Notes: generated by a model from the sequence alone, not told the origin. 64,000 bases of DNA from Fusobacteriota bacterium (GCA_009773805.1 WTXA01000001.1:558001-622000), one strand, 5' to 3'; positions 35,504 to 44,688 are shown, numbered from the stretch's first letter. A program made the numbers and translations.

Positions 35504-36868
35504 TTTTTCAATATTGGATCTTGCCCAAAGTGCCTCTGCAGCATTTTGTATTTTTTCATACAATTCTTCTTCATCTAATCCTGCAATTATATAATTTTCC
35601 ATGATGACTTTACCGCCAACTACAGATGTTTCCACATTGTTTTCATCTGCACTATATACTAAGCTGACAATCGGATCATATAGTGGTGATGTATTGCATT
35701 TTTTATGATTGAATATGAAGAAATCTGCCTTTTTGCCAACTTCCAGAGAACCAATTTCTTCTTTCTTAAATACAGCATCAGCTCCATCAATTGTAGCCAT
35801 TTCAACTACCTTCGAGGCTGGAATAACAGATGGATCTCTGTAAAAAGCCTTTTGCCACAGTGGAGATATTTTTAACACTTCCAACATATTCTGATTGTCA
35901 TTAGAAGCTGCACCATCTGTGGCTATTCCTACAGTAATTCCTTCTTCAAGCAAATCCTTTACCGGTAAGGTCTTATAGCCAATCAACATATTAGAGATAG
36001 CATTATATGATACCTTCACATCATATTTCTTCAATTTTTTAATTTCCTCGGCATTTATTTGTGCACAATGCACTGCTAGAAACTTGGATGATAGTATGCC
36101 AGTTTTTTCGTAAAAGTCGATGGTAGACATTCCATGTTCTGCCATTGAATATTCATTATCTTCTTCAGTCTCTAAAGTATGAATAGTATTAAAAGTATCC
36201 AATTCTTTAGCTAAGTTTGCACATTTTCTGAACCCATCTTCGGACATTACCCAGATTATACCAGGCGCTAATGCAATATCTATTGTTGGACTATCCTTGT
36301 ATTTCTCATGGAGTCTTCTTACATCTTTAAAGAAATCTTCTTCTGTTTCAATTATTTCTTTTCCTGTATATTTAACAAAGTCTGTAGAATTAGTATAGCC
36401 TCTTGCAACTATACCTCTTATGCCTAAATCCTCCATCGCCTGACAAACTGCATCATTCAAATATGGTTGACCGTGTGCATATTGATAGTCCAATACAGTT
36501 GTAACCCCAGACTTAATCTGCTCCACACAACCAACCATAGTTGCTAAGTATATGTCTTCTTTGGTTATATTAAAAAAGGGTTTTTGTATAGCTTCCTCTA
36601 ACCATTTAATTAAGGCTTTCTCCTTGCCTATGCCTTTTAATAGTACTTGGAAGAGGTGATTATGGGTATTTATCATCCCCGGGAATATATACTTACCTTT
36701 TGCATCAATGACTTTTTTACCCACGTATTTTGACATCAAATCATCCGAACTGCCTATCTCAATAATAGTATCTTTTTCAATAGCCAAACCATATCCTTTG
36801 AGAATTCTTCTGTCAACATCCATTGTAATTATTGTCGCATTCGTTACTAATAAATCTACATTCTTCAT
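35495..36868 (-). CDS. Amidohydrolase-family deaminase/hydrolase (ATZ/TRZ type)
   Basis: This is a metal-dependent hydrolase of the subtype III group. Metal ligands are visible as NTHNHLFQ (HxH), IHTLETEED, VHCAQIN and ATDGAASND. These enzymes deaminate or dechlorinate aromatic nitrogen rings such as guanine, S-adenosylhomocysteine or triazines; the exact substrate cannot be read from sequence. The start at 36868 has AGGTGAGG upstream. Length is 457. The co-regulated flavoproteins suggest purine or other heterocycle metabolism. Confidence 0.83.
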   Translation of the reverse strand: MKNVDLLVTNATIITMDVDRRILKGYGLAIEKDTIIEIGSSDDLMSKYVGKKVIDAKGKYIFPGMINTHNHLFQVLLKGIGKEKALIKWLEEAIQKPFFNITKEDIYLATMVGCVEQIKSGVTTVLDYQYAHGQPYLNDAVCQAMEDLGIRGIVARGYTNSTDFVKYTGKEIIETEEDFFKDVRRLHEKYKDSPTIDIALAPGIIWVMSEDGFRKCANLAKELDTFNTIHTLETEEDNEYSMAEHGMSTIDFYEKTGILSSKFLAVHCAQINAEEIKKLKKYDVKVSYNAISNMLIGYKTLPVKDLLEEGITVGIATDGAASNDNQNMLEVLKISPLWQKAFYRDPSVIPASKVVEMATIDGADAVFKKEEIGSLEVGKKADFFIFNHKKCNTSPLYDPIVSLVYSADENNVETSVVGGKVIMENYIIAGLDEEELYEKIQNAAEALWARSNIEKSV

Positions 36869-36897
36869 GATATACCTCACCTTCTAATATTTCTATA

Positions 36898-36926
36898 ATT
36901 ATATAATTTTACGTCATATTAGTCAA
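36898..36926 (-). promoter_or_regulatory. Amidohydrolase promoter
   Basis: TTGACT (36921-36926 minus strand), 17 bases, TATAAT (36898-36903). ATTATTGAC here matches one half of the palindrome at the flavoprotein promoters; the second half is degenerate. Confidence 0.65.
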
Positions 36927-36946
36927 TAATTTTCATAATTGTAAAT

Positions 36947-36971
36947 AAAAACCATCGCTTGGATGGTTTTT
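36947..36971. terminator. Bidirectional terminator
   Basis: AAAAACCATC/GATGGTTTTT with a five-base loop. It lies after the membrane protein gene at 37009 and upstream of the amidohydrolase promoter. Confidence 0.8.
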
Positions 36972-37008
36972 ATCATCATATTAAATAATAATTCTTTTAG
37001 TAGTAATC

Positions 37009-37278
37009 TTATAAACCTAGATATTTCAATAATTCAAATACTAGTATTGCAGGCCAGACGATAGCTTTTAAGAAACCTAATACTCCCATCCAAAATCCAC
37101 TTGCGTTTGATATGAAATAAATAGCTGCTCCAATTATACCTAAACAATAAACTGCACCACCAGATGCATCAGAACTAACGTTTTTCACCTTGTTTTCTCC
37201 TTTACACTTTTCTTTTCTTGTTTCAACAAATTCTTCAATGGCTTCTTCAATTTCCTTTTCAATTTCTTTTTCTTCCAT
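37009..37278 (-). CDS. Small acidic-headed membrane protein
   Basis: The start at 37278 (MEEKEIEKEIEEAIEEF) has GGAGGG 7 bases upstream. A charged helical N-terminus of about 45 residues precedes two hydrophobic segments (VYCLGIIGAAIYFISNA; GFLKAIVWPAILVFELL). I do not recognise the family. It directly follows the Ig-like protein gene and may be co-transcribed with it. Confidence 0.65.
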   Translation of the reverse strand: MEEKEIEKEIEEAIEEFVETRKEKCKGENKVKNVSSDASGGAVYCLGIIGAAIYFISNASGFWMGVLGFLKAIVWPAILVFELLKYLGL

Positions 37279-37295
37279 CAGACAACCCTCCAATA

Positions 37296-38819
37296 TTATT
37301 TCTTATCTTTACCTAAGGTAGCATATATGTAACTAGTTACAATATATACTACCATTATTGTGAACGAAAATACATAACCTAAAGAAATCCTTAAAAAACA
37401 CAATAACGGAAACACAATTAAAGCTGAGGTAATTTGAAGAATGATCCTTATTGGTTTTTCATTAAAAAATGCTCTGTGAATTATATAATTTATTAATATT
37501 AGAATTGCACCTATTATTAAACCTATAATACAAATATCAGAAAAAATTGGTTCGGATAATAATTGTCTTTCCTCCTCAATAGGTTCTTCAATTATCTTAG
37601 CTACAGCAGTGACTACCATTTCTACAATTCCTGTGCTCTTACCAACATAACCATCTTCTAAGGTATATTCAAATGAAACATTGCCACCAAAGTTTTCAGC
37701 AGGTTCAAATAATACATTGCCGTTTTCTAGATATAGTTTGCCTGCTAGTGGATTTGAAAGTTTTGAAATAGCTACTATTTTTATGCTGTCTCCATTATCA
37801 TCATCATAATCGTTTTTTAATAATTCTAATAATATTTTACCAACATTTGATTTCATATTAAAAGTATCTTTTATAGCAACTGGTATTGTATTTGCTAGTG
37901 TTTTTACTGTTGTTTGACTTACCGTTATATTTCCAGCATTATCCCTAGATTCTACTATTAAGGTTACTTGTTGACCTCTATTATAACCTGTTAACCAGTC
38001 TTCAACTGCTGACCTCCAACTAGACCAGACTCTGCCATCATTGAGTCTATAGGCTACTGTTGCCATTCCTGATAGATCATCTACTGTTGTTCCAGTAACA
38101 TAGATACTATCGATTGTAGTGATATTGGTTTGTAATGTGAAGGCTCTAGGTCCTTCTAAATCTACTTTTATATTCCTAAGACCTGTGGCTGAAACATTTC
38201 CTGCATTGTCTATCGATCTAAAATAGAGTAGATAGTCTCCTGATATACTAAAAGTATATAAATCCCCATTTGTCCAGGCACCTTCTCCAATTTTGTATTG
38301 GTAGCCGGCTAAATCGCTTCCTCCAGTATCTACTGCTCCGTATATTTTTATATTTACTGCCATATTCACCCATGTATTGCTCACATAAGGAGTAACTCCG
38401 GCATTCATTAAAATATATGGTGCTTGTGGTGCAATCAGGTCTAATTTTATAGTTTTATTTGTTACGGCACTATTTTCAGCCTCATCTGTGACCTTAAAAT
38501 ATATCGTATAATTACCAGTTTGAGTAAGGGTTACACTATTACCCTCATTATATGTTGCTCCATCTAAAGAAATTTCATAGATAATATCCTCATTGGCGGT
38601 GATGTCATCAGTTGATCCTGTTGCTGTAACAACAGTAATTTTATTGGTCCAACTATCAGCAATATAGGTAGGATTAGTCGTAATGACAGGTATACTTGGA
38701 GCTTGACTATCGGTCATCTCAATATCTAAGGCATTTAGTCTTGAATTATTAATGACTAAAAAGGACGATAAAACCAATACCGTCATTGCAAATATTTTTT
38801 TTATTCTCGATTGAAGCAT
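37296..38819 (-). CDS. Exported Ig-like repeat protein with C-terminal membrane segments
   Basis: A signal sequence (IFAMTVLVLSSFLVI) is followed by two or three OmpL47-like Ig repeats. Their hallmark phrases are GNYTIYFKVTDEAEN, GDYLLYFRSIDNAGNVS and VTLIVESRDNAGN. A cadherin/Big-like domain (KNDYDDDNGDSIKIVAI, FEPAENFGGNVSFEYTLEDG) spans about 315-405. Three hydrophobic helices (about 430-505) end the protein. It is probably anchored in the membrane with its repeats outside. Function unknown; adhesion or cell-wall contact is only a guess. Confidence 0.75.
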   Translation of the reverse strand: MLQSRIKKIFAMTVLVLSSFLVINNSRLNALDIEMTDSQAPSIPVITTNPTYIADSWTNKITVVTATGSTDDITANEDIIYEISLDGATYNEGNSVTLTQTGNYTIYFKVTDEAENSAVTNKTIKLDLIAPQAPYILMNAGVTPYVSNTWVNMAVNIKIYGAVDTGGSDLAGYQYKIGEGAWTNGDLYTFSISGDYLLYFRSIDNAGNVSATGLRNIKVDLEGPRAFTLQTNITTIDSIYVTGTTVDDLSGMATVAYRLNDGRVWSSWRSAVEDWLTGYNRGQQVTLIVESRDNAGNITVSQTTVKTLANTIPVAIKDTFNMKSNVGKILLELLKNDYDDDNGDSIKIVAISKLSNPLAGKLYLENGNVLFEPAENFGGNVSFEYTLEDGYVGKSTGIVEMVVTAVAKIIEEPIEEERQLLSEPIFSDICIIGLIIGAILILINYIIHRAFFNEKPIRIILQITSALIVFPLLCFLRISLGYVFSFTIMVVYIVTSYIYATLGKDKK

Positions 38820-38886
38820 AATTTATCCCCCCATAGAAACTAAAATTATACCTATTACTAACATCTGTAAATTAATTATATCACTT

Positions 38887-39312
38887 TTACAGATAATTGT
38901 TCCTTAATTTATTTAGTATATTTTTCTTCAATATGATATCAATATTGAATGCTGATATCAACATAATTAATAAGACAATATGAAATAAAAGTGCCAATAA
39001 AGCAAATACTATTTTTTGAGACATCTCTATTCCACTATCCATACTTGTAGTCAAGAAAATATAGCCATATATACCAATTCCAACCAGAGAAATTAACATA
39101 AATATTATTAATATTATAGTGTTAATATATTTTTTTCTGTACTTCTCTTGCTCTTTATCATCTTCTTTTTTATCTAGTAAGCACTTCAAAGAGGTTAGTT
39201 TATTGTTCTTCAGGAAGTTGCCAATAATTTGTTGTTCTTCAGTTTTATTTAATTTATATGATTTCAGTTTTTCTATTAGTTCCTTATTATCTTCATTATA
39301 AATATAATTCAA
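38887..39312 (-). CDS. Hypothetical two-span membrane protein
   Basis: A charged N-terminal part of about 65 residues (coiled-coil-like, Lys/Glu-rich) precedes two membrane helices (TIILIIFMLISLVGIGIYGYI; FALLALLFHIVLLIML is shorter). No recognised domain. It lies 14 bases after the SDR gene in the same direction. Confidence 0.6.
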   Translation of the reverse strand: MNYIYNEDNKELIEKLKSYKLNKTEEQQIIGNFLKNNKLTSLKCLLDKKEDDKEQEKYRKKYINTIILIIFMLISLVGIGIYGYIFLTTSMDSGIEMSQKIVFALLALLFHIVLLIMLISAFNIDIILKKNILNKLRNNYL

Positions 39313-39326
39313 TTCTTTTCTCCATT

Positions 39327-40136
39327 CTATAGTAGTTTTCTTTTTTTAAATGGTGCTGATAGAAATCTTCCAATTATTTTACTAGTTGTCAGCCAACTTA
39401 TCCTGGCATCATTCTTTTTATTTGCGAGTATTCGTGGAACTATGTATTTGGCAACTTTATCTGGCTTATCTCCCAAGATATTGAAAATCTTCTTAAAGCT
39501 TATGTTATCCATGGTTTCTGCCTCTTTACCATCAGGTCCCTTGGTTATAAAATCTGTGAGCATCATCCCTGGATAGAGACGGCCTACTATAACTTCTGAT
39601 CCTTTAAGTTCTTTCGCCAGTCCTTTCATAAAGTAAGTAAGTGCATGTTTGGTTGTTCCATATAATATGGTTTTCACTTGCCACATATTATTTGATCCTA
39701 AGCCTTCCATACTATAGATTGCACCTTTTTTTTGTTTTTGCATATTTTTAGCAGCTATTTGTGAGCCGTATATCATTCCTAAAATATTTGTATTTACTAC
39801 GTTTTCCAGATAGCATGACTCAGTCTCCCAAATATTTTTATAGGGTACATTAACCCCTGCATTATTAATCCAGATATCAATAGTCGACCATTTTGATAAA
39901 GCCAAATTCCAAAGATTCTGTATGTCACTTAAAATTCTTACATCACATTGTATATAAATATATTGTTCTTTATAAACCTCTAATCTTTCAGCTAATTCAG
40001 AACTGATTTCAGGTTTTCGTCCAGAGATAGTTACATTACAACCAGCCTTAAGAAATTCTATAGCCATTTCTAAGCCTATGCCATTAGTACTTCCTGTTAT
40101 GACTACGTTTTTATTTACATTCCTATCTATATCCAT
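39327..40136 (-). CDS. Short-chain dehydrogenase/reductase
   Basis: The Rossmann motif TGSTNGIGLEMA lies near residue 18, NNAG near 95, and the catalytic YGTTKHA (YxxxK) near 160. The serine expected before it falls in IYSMEG. The substrate is unknown. The ATG at 40136 is preceded by GGTGA. Length 269. Confidence 0.83.
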   Translation of the reverse strand: MDIDRNVNKNVVITGSTNGIGLEMAIEFLKAGCNVTISGRKPEISSELAERLEVYKEQYIYIQCDVRILSDIQNLWNLALSKWSTIDIWINNAGVNVPYKNIWETESCYLENVVNTNILGMIYGSQIAAKNMQKQKKGAIYSMEGLGSNNMWQVKTILYGTTKHALTYFMKGLAKELKGSEVIVGRLYPGMMLTDFITKGPDGKEAETMDNISFKKIFNILGDKPDKVAKYIVPRILANKKNDARISWLTTSKIIGRFLSAPFKKRKLL

Positions 40137-40164
40137 GAAGATATCACCAGTCTTTCTCACAAAA

Positions 40165-40479
40165 TTATATGCTAATTAACGGGATTAATATAATTACAGG
40201 TTTTTCATAGGGATGTACTTTTTTAATTATCTTAACAACTTGTTCCATTTTATCCCTATTACAGCAGAATTCCACTTTCTGTTCTTCTTCCATATCCAGA
40301 ACACCTAACTCACCCAAATATGGATTAGCACCTTCAAGTGGTCTCCAGTAGCTAGTGACTTTTGAGGTGGTTATGCAGTTATCATAGATATCATCTATGG
40401 TCAGTGCTCCTACTTCATTAAGTTTTTCTCTAAGTTGATCAATAAAACTAGATGGTATGTATGTTTCTACCTTAATCAT
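40165..40479 (-). CDS. NIF3-like C-terminal domain protein (PII/CutA-like fold)
   Basis: The 104 residues match the insert domain found in YqfO/NIF3 proteins: SYWRPLEGANPYLGELG and KKVHPYEKPVI. Stand-alone copies are common in Firmicutes and have no proven role; the fold resembles CutA/PII and may bind a metal or nucleotide. It lies 28 bases upstream of the SDR gene. Confidence 0.75.
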   Translation of the reverse strand: MIKVETYIPSSFIDQLREKLNEVGALTIDDIYDNCITTSKVTSYWRPLEGANPYLGELGVLDMEEEQKVEFCCNRDKMEQVVKIIKKVHPYEKPVIILIPLISI

Positions 40480-40561
40480 TCCCTACTCCATCCTTCTCTT
40501 ATCTATTTACAATTTCTATTACTATGATTTTTATTATACTATATTTCATAAAAATACACCT

Positions 40562-41767
40562 CTATAAGTTATTAAAGGCTTGTTCTAAATCAGCAAGTAA
40601 ATCATTAACATTTTCAATACCAACTGACAGTCTAATCAAGTCAGGAGCTACTCCAGCTTCACGTAATTGCTCTTCTGAAAGTTGTCTATGTGTATGACTA
40701 GCAGGGTGTAACATACAAGTACGACTATCTGCAACATGAGTTGCAATAGAAACAAGTTTAAGACTATCCATGAACTTAACTGTATGTTCTCTATCTCCTT
40801 TAACTCCAAAAGAAACAACTCCACAAGTTCCATTAGGCAGGTATTTCTTTACAAGTTCGTTATCACTACTACTTGGAAGATCTGCATAATTAACCCAGGC
40901 TATATTATCATTCTCCTCTAAATACTTAGCTATAGCTAAAGCATTTTGGCAATGTCTTTCTATTCTTAGTGGTAGAGTTTCAAGACCAACATGTAAATAG
41001 AAAGCATTTTGTGGTGATTGTATAGAACCAAAGTCTCTCATTAGTTGAGCTGTGGCTTTAGTTATATAGGCTCCTTTACCAAATTTTTCAGCATAAATTA
41101 TTCCATGATAGGAATCATCAGGAGTTGTCAAACCAGGATAATTCATCGCATGTGCTAACCAGTCAAAGTTTCCACTATCTACTATACAACCTCCTACTCC
41201 AACACCATGTCCATCCATATATTTTGTTGTAGAGTGAGTTACTATATCAACACCCCATTCAAAAGGTCTGCAATTAACTGGTGTTGCGAAAGTATTATCT
41301 ATAATAAGTGGGACCCCATGACTATGAGCAACCCTAGCAAATTTTTCCAGATCGAGTATCTTTACTGTTGGATTAGTGATAGTTTCTCCGAATAGTAGTT
41401 TAGTATTTGGTTTGAAATATTTTCCTAGTTCTTCTTCTGATAAATTTTGATCTACAAAGGTACATTCAATGCCCATTTTTTTCATGGTTACATTAAAGAG
41501 GTTATAGGTTCCTCCATATATTGAAGTGGAAGCAATGAAGTGGTCTCCCGCTTCACAGATATTAAATACAGCGTAGAAGTTGGCTGCCTGTCCAGAGGAG
41601 GTTAGCATTGCTGCTACTCCACCTTCTAGTGAGCATATTTTTGCTGCTACTGCATCATTGGTTGGGTTTTGTAGTCTTGTGTAGAAGTAGCCTGCAGCTT
41701 CTAGGTCAAAAAGTTTGCCCATTTCATCGCTATTGTCGTATTTAAAGGTTGTGCTTTGATGATACAT
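40562..41767 (-). CDS. O-acetylhomoserine sulfhydrylase-type PLP enzyme, N-terminus deleted
   Basis: The protein makes homocysteine from O-acetylhomoserine and sulfide in intact relatives. PLP lysine in THSTTKYMDGHG and the NTFATP and SGQAANF motifs are conserved. Homologues begin about 20-25 residues earlier with a section ending PI-x-QSTTF; here the protein begins MYHQSTTF. A strong GGAGG-ATG (41788-41790) encodes the typical MSNKIETK opening but in another frame. A deletion has therefore joined MSNKIETK to YHQSTTF out of frame. If translated, it must start at the accidental ATG at 41767 with a weak signal. Reduced or lost function is likely. Confidence 0.8.
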   Translation of the reverse strand: MYHQSTTFKYDNSDEMGKLFDLEAAGYFYTRLQNPTNDAVAAKICSLEGGVAAMLTSSGQAANFYAVFNICEAGDHFIASTSIYGGTYNLFNVTMKKMGIECTFVDQNLSEEELGKYFKPNTKLLFGETITNPTVKILDLEKFARVAHSHGVPLIIDNTFATPVNCRPFEWGVDIVTHSTTKYMDGHGVGVGGCIVDSGNFDWLAHAMNYPGLTTPDDSYHGIIYAEKFGKGAYITKATAQLMRDFGSIQSPQNAFYLHVGLETLPLRIERHCQNALAIAKYLEENDNIAWVNYADLPSSSDNELVKKYLPNGTCGVVSFGVKGDREHTVKFMDSLKLVSIATHVADSRTCMLHPASHTHRQLSEEQLREAGVAPDLIRLSVGIENVNDLLADLEQAFNNL

Positions 41768-41912
41768 TTTGTCTCTATTTTATTACTCATTGTTTCCTCC
41801 ATTTATCTTTAATTTTCAACTATTTTAATATTAGCATATATCTGCCGGTTTTTATCAATTATTTATTTATGGTATACTTAAATCACAAAATCTTGAAAAT
41901 GGAGGATTTGTA

Positions 41913-42284
41913 ATGTTTAAGAAAAATATGTTTTTAGCTTTTATTTTGTTTTTTGTCTTGTTGTTTGTTAGTGTAACAATTTATTACTTAATAGTGAGTA
42001 AAGCTCCAAAAAATAATATTCCTTCAATTAAGAGAACAGAAATAGCTACTATAATGAAAATTATACCTAGTGGTGATTATGGTACATTTTATATTGAAAG
42101 AGATGTTTATCAAGCTTATGTTACTATAGATGAAAAGACAATTATTACAGATTCCAAAAATACTAAAGAACTATCATATAGTGATCTTAAGCTTGGGGAT
42201 AGTGTTGAGGTTACAGTTCCAGAAATGATTATTGAAATCTATCCATACCAGTATGTTACTGAGCGTATAGTGTTATTAGATTAA
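41913..42284 (+). CDS. Hypothetical membrane-anchored protein
   Basis: An N-terminal hydrophobic anchor (FLAFILFFVLLFVSVTIYYLI is split here as about residues 8-28) is followed by a roughly 90-residue beta-rich extracellular domain (DLKLGDSVEVTV). This recalls small OB-like or DUF3221 proteins, but I cannot name the family. GGAGG precedes the ATG by 8 bases. Confidence 0.6.
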   Translation: MFKKNMFLAFILFFVLLFVSVTIYYLIVSKAPKNNIPSIKRTEIATIMKIIPSGDYGTFYIERDVYQAYVTIDEKTIITDSKNTKELSYSDLKLGDSVEVTVPEMIIEIYPYQYVTERIVLLD

Positions 42285-42357
42285 TGGAAACAAATAAATG
42301 AATAAGTACAGAAATATATAAAATAAAAGAATTAAAAGAGAAATATAAAGAGAAATA

Positions 42358-42390
42358 AAAAACGAAGGAAGTTATACTTCCTTCGTTTTT
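42358..42390. terminator. Bidirectional terminator
   Basis: A 15-bp stem with a TAT loop; T runs on both strands serve the plus gene ending at 42284 and the minus gene ending at 42394. Confidence 0.85.
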
Positions 42391-42393
42391 TAT

Positions 42394-42912
42394 TTAAGCT
42401 TCCTGCTCTCTCAATTTTGCACTTTCTTCTAAGATTTCTTCCATTGGTTGGTATTTACCATACCGATAGGAGTATACTTTCATTCCCTCTTCCTCTAGGA
42501 CAGGTCCGATCATTTCCATTTCTACTCCCATAGTTTTCAACACGGCCGGGTAATCTATAAGTGTAGTCTTGTAAGGTTGTATCAAACTAAAATTCTCATA
42601 AGATACACTATAGAATATTTTCTTGACACCCAATGAGGCTATCGCCATTAGACACCTGACACAAGGTGATGTACTCGTATAGACAACACAATTAGACAAA
42701 AAGTCATCCGCATATTTTCCTACACTGTTGTGCACTAAGTTGAATTCTGCATGACCAAAAGCTCCTATTGGATTGCTTGCTGTGCTTTCTCCTTCTTCTA
42801 TTATCTTTCCATCATGGACTAGTACTGCTCCAAAGGTATTATGACCTTTCTTTCCTGATATGATTGCTAGTTCTATGGCTTTTTCCATTAATTTTTCATC
42901 TTGACTTAACAT
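42394..42912 (-). CDS. Nucleoside/nucleobase deaminase of the cytidine deaminase fold
   Basis: The zinc site is seen as HAEFNLV (HAE) near residue 55 and SPCVRCLMA (PCxxC) near 83. The tail (YSVSYENFSLIQPYK) is of the guanine-deaminase/tRNA-adenosine-deaminase superfamily. At 172 residues it is close to guanine deaminase-like proteins, but the substrate is open. Confidence 0.8.
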   Translation of the reverse strand: MLSQDEKLMEKAIELAIISGKKGHNTFGAVLVHDGKIIEEGESTASNPIGAFGHAEFNLVHNSVGKYADDFLSNCVVYTSTSPCVRCLMAIASLGVKKIFYSVSYENFSLIQPYKTTLIDYPAVLKTMGVEMEMIGPVLEEEGMKVYSYRYGKYQPMEEILEESAKLREQEA

Positions 42913-43073
42913 ATTAATCCTCCCTAATACTCATAATCGATTAATAGTATTCTATTTCTTTTAGTCTAAAAAGTAAATGATATTGAAAGCTAAAGTTTTA
43001 AATGATAAAATCTACACACAAGAGAGCAAAGAAAAGACAAGAATAAGACAATAATTATTCCGGGAGAAGAAAT

Positions 43074-43658
43074 ATGTCTATCACTATTAGACCAGCACAA
43101 AAAAAAGATACTGAATCTATTTCACCTTTAATATATTTGGCAATAGAAGATTTAGCTGAACACTTCACTGGTGCTACTTCAGCCAATGAGGCTATAGAAA
43201 GATTAACACATCTAGTTGCTGAGGAAGAGAATAGATTTAGCTATCAGTATGCACTCGTTATTGAAGAAGATGGCAATATTATTGGTGTAGGTTCTGCTTA
43301 TCCCGAAAATATTATTGATGACCTAACCTACAAAACTATTGAACTATCAAAGAAGTTTTCATGGCATATTAAAAGCAAGATAGAAAATAGGCTATTAAAA
43401 GACAAAGAGGCACCAAAAGGTACCTACTATATTGATCATTTAGCTATTAATGAAGACTATCGTGGTAAGGGTTATGCCACACTTTTAATTGAAGCTATGG
43501 AAAATAACGCTATAAAAATGGGCTTTCAAGTTATTTCTTTATTGGTTGATAATACTAATCCCAATGCAAGAGATCTCTATGAGAAACTAGGTTATAGATT
43601 CTTGTACAATGTCCAAGCAAATGGTCATAATTACATTGCTCTTGTTAAAAACCTATAA
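43074..43658 (+). CDS. GNAT-family N-acetyltransferase
   Basis: The acetyl-CoA site EDYRGKGYATLLIEAM (RxxGxG/A) lies near residue 130 and the C-terminal motif DNTNPNARDLYEKLGYRF is typical. Acceptor unknown. CGGGAG lies 4-5 bases before the ATG. Its end overlaps the convergent exonuclease gene by six bases. Confidence 0.85.
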   Translation: MSITIRPAQKKDTESISPLIYLAIEDLAEHFTGATSANEAIERLTHLVAEEENRFSYQYALVIEEDGNIIGVGSAYPENIIDDLTYKTIELSKKFSWHIKSKIENRLLKDKEAPKGTYYIDHLAINEDYRGKGYATLLIEAMENNAIKMGFQVISLLVDNTNPNARDLYEKLGYRFLYNVQANGHNYIALVKNL

Positions 43659-44195
43659 CAAACTATATTCCTTAATATACTTATCTAGCACTGCCCCTTC
43701 ATTAATTAAATTCAACAACAACTCAGCACAAGCCTTACTATCACTACCAGAATCATGATGATTAAGATCAATATCATAATGACAACAAAGAGTAGGCAAC
43801 TTATGGTTAGCTGTATCCTTCAACATAGCCCGAGCAATCCTTAAAGTATCCACATAATAAACCAAAGGCTCCTCAAAACCATAATAATAAAGAGTCTTCT
43901 TAAGAACACCCAAATCAAAAATAGCATTATGAGCCACCAAAAGATTAGACAAAAAATCCTCCCTAATCATCTTCCAAACATCAGGAAAACAAGGAGCATC
44001 CGCAACATCCTCCGGTCTAATACCATGAATACCAATATTCCTATAATCAAAATAACATTCAGGATTCACCAAATAATTATCAGACTTAACAACCTTACCA
44101 TCCTCAATAATAGCAATACCAATAGAACAAATCCTATCATTACTAAAATTAGGTGTTTCAACATCAAACACAACAATCCTACTCAAAATATCCAC
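43653..44195 (-). CDS. DnaQ-like DEDDh 3'-5' exonuclease
   Basis: VFDVETPN (Exo I), HNAIFDLGVLKK (Exo II) and HDSGSDSKAC (Exo III, with His before Asp) define the DEDDh fold over 180 residues. It resembles stand-alone exonucleases related to the PolC/DinG exonuclease domain and may act in repair or RNA processing. Its coding strand is strikingly rich in G and T. Confidence 0.82.
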   Translation of the reverse strand: MDILSRIVVFDVETPNFSNDRICSIGIAIIEDGKVVKSDNYLVNPECYFDYRNIGIHGIRPEDVADAPCFPDVWKMIREDFLSNLLVAHNAIFDLGVLKKTLYYYGFEEPLVYYVDTLRIARAMLKDTANHKLPTLCCHYDIDLNHHDSGSDSKACAELLLNLINEGAVLDKYIKEYSLL

Positions 44196-44201
44196 CCTTC
44201 A

Positions 44202-44537
44202 CTAACCTAACCTATTTGTAATATCCCTATAAAGCCCATACCACCTTTGCACACTAGTTTCCAACCTATACAAATGAACCAAATAGAAAACCTCCAAAAC
44301 ACCAATAAACAAAACCAACAACAACAACACAGGCAACTTCAAAAATAAAGCCATAAACAATGAAAAAGCCATCAAAAAACCAAAAAACAAAGTAACCATC
44401 ATATGAACCAGCCTCTCATGTTGCAAAAACATAATCTGCACTTTATGATATTTCCTTACCTTGTCCCAATCCTGCTCTTCTGTAGACTCTAAAAGTTTCC
44501 TTATATATGCTTCATGCTCTAAAATATATTGAATCAT
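44202..44537 (-). CDS. Hypothetical two-helix membrane protein
   Basis: It is 111 residues with a soluble N-terminal helix (residues 1-42) and two membrane helices (LVHMMVTLFFGFLMAFSLF; LPVLLLLVLFIGVLEVFYLV). I do not recognise the family. It ends six bases before the exonuclease start, so the two probably form an operon. Confidence 0.65.
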   Translation of the reverse strand: MIQYILEHEAYIRKLLESTEEQDWDKVRKYHKVQIMFLQHERLVHMMVTLFFGFLMAFSLFMALFLKLPVLLLLVLFIGVLEVFYLVHLYRLETSVQRWYGLYRDITNRLG

Positions 44538-44688
44538 CTCAAATGTTGCCTCCTTAAAGTATATAAATATATAATATCACATCACTTATCTATTTACACC
44601 GACTATAGACCTTCAAAACAAACAAGAATATACCAATCTTTTATGATATAATCTTATAAAATAGATAAAATAAAGCGAGGTTGCAATC

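Noticed and set aside
36909-36927. Third complete palindromic operator at the amidohydrolase promoter
   Set aside because: Only one half (ATTGAC) matches; the other half is too degenerate to call a full site, so only the promoter is listed with a half-site note.
37296-38819. CRISPR or tandem DNA repeat in the Ig-like gene
   Set aside because: The repetition is at protein level only; nucleotide copies have diverged and have no spacer structure.
42301-42357. Small coding region after the 123-residue protein
   Set aside because: A-rich sequence with no start plus ribosome site; it is the run-up to the terminator.
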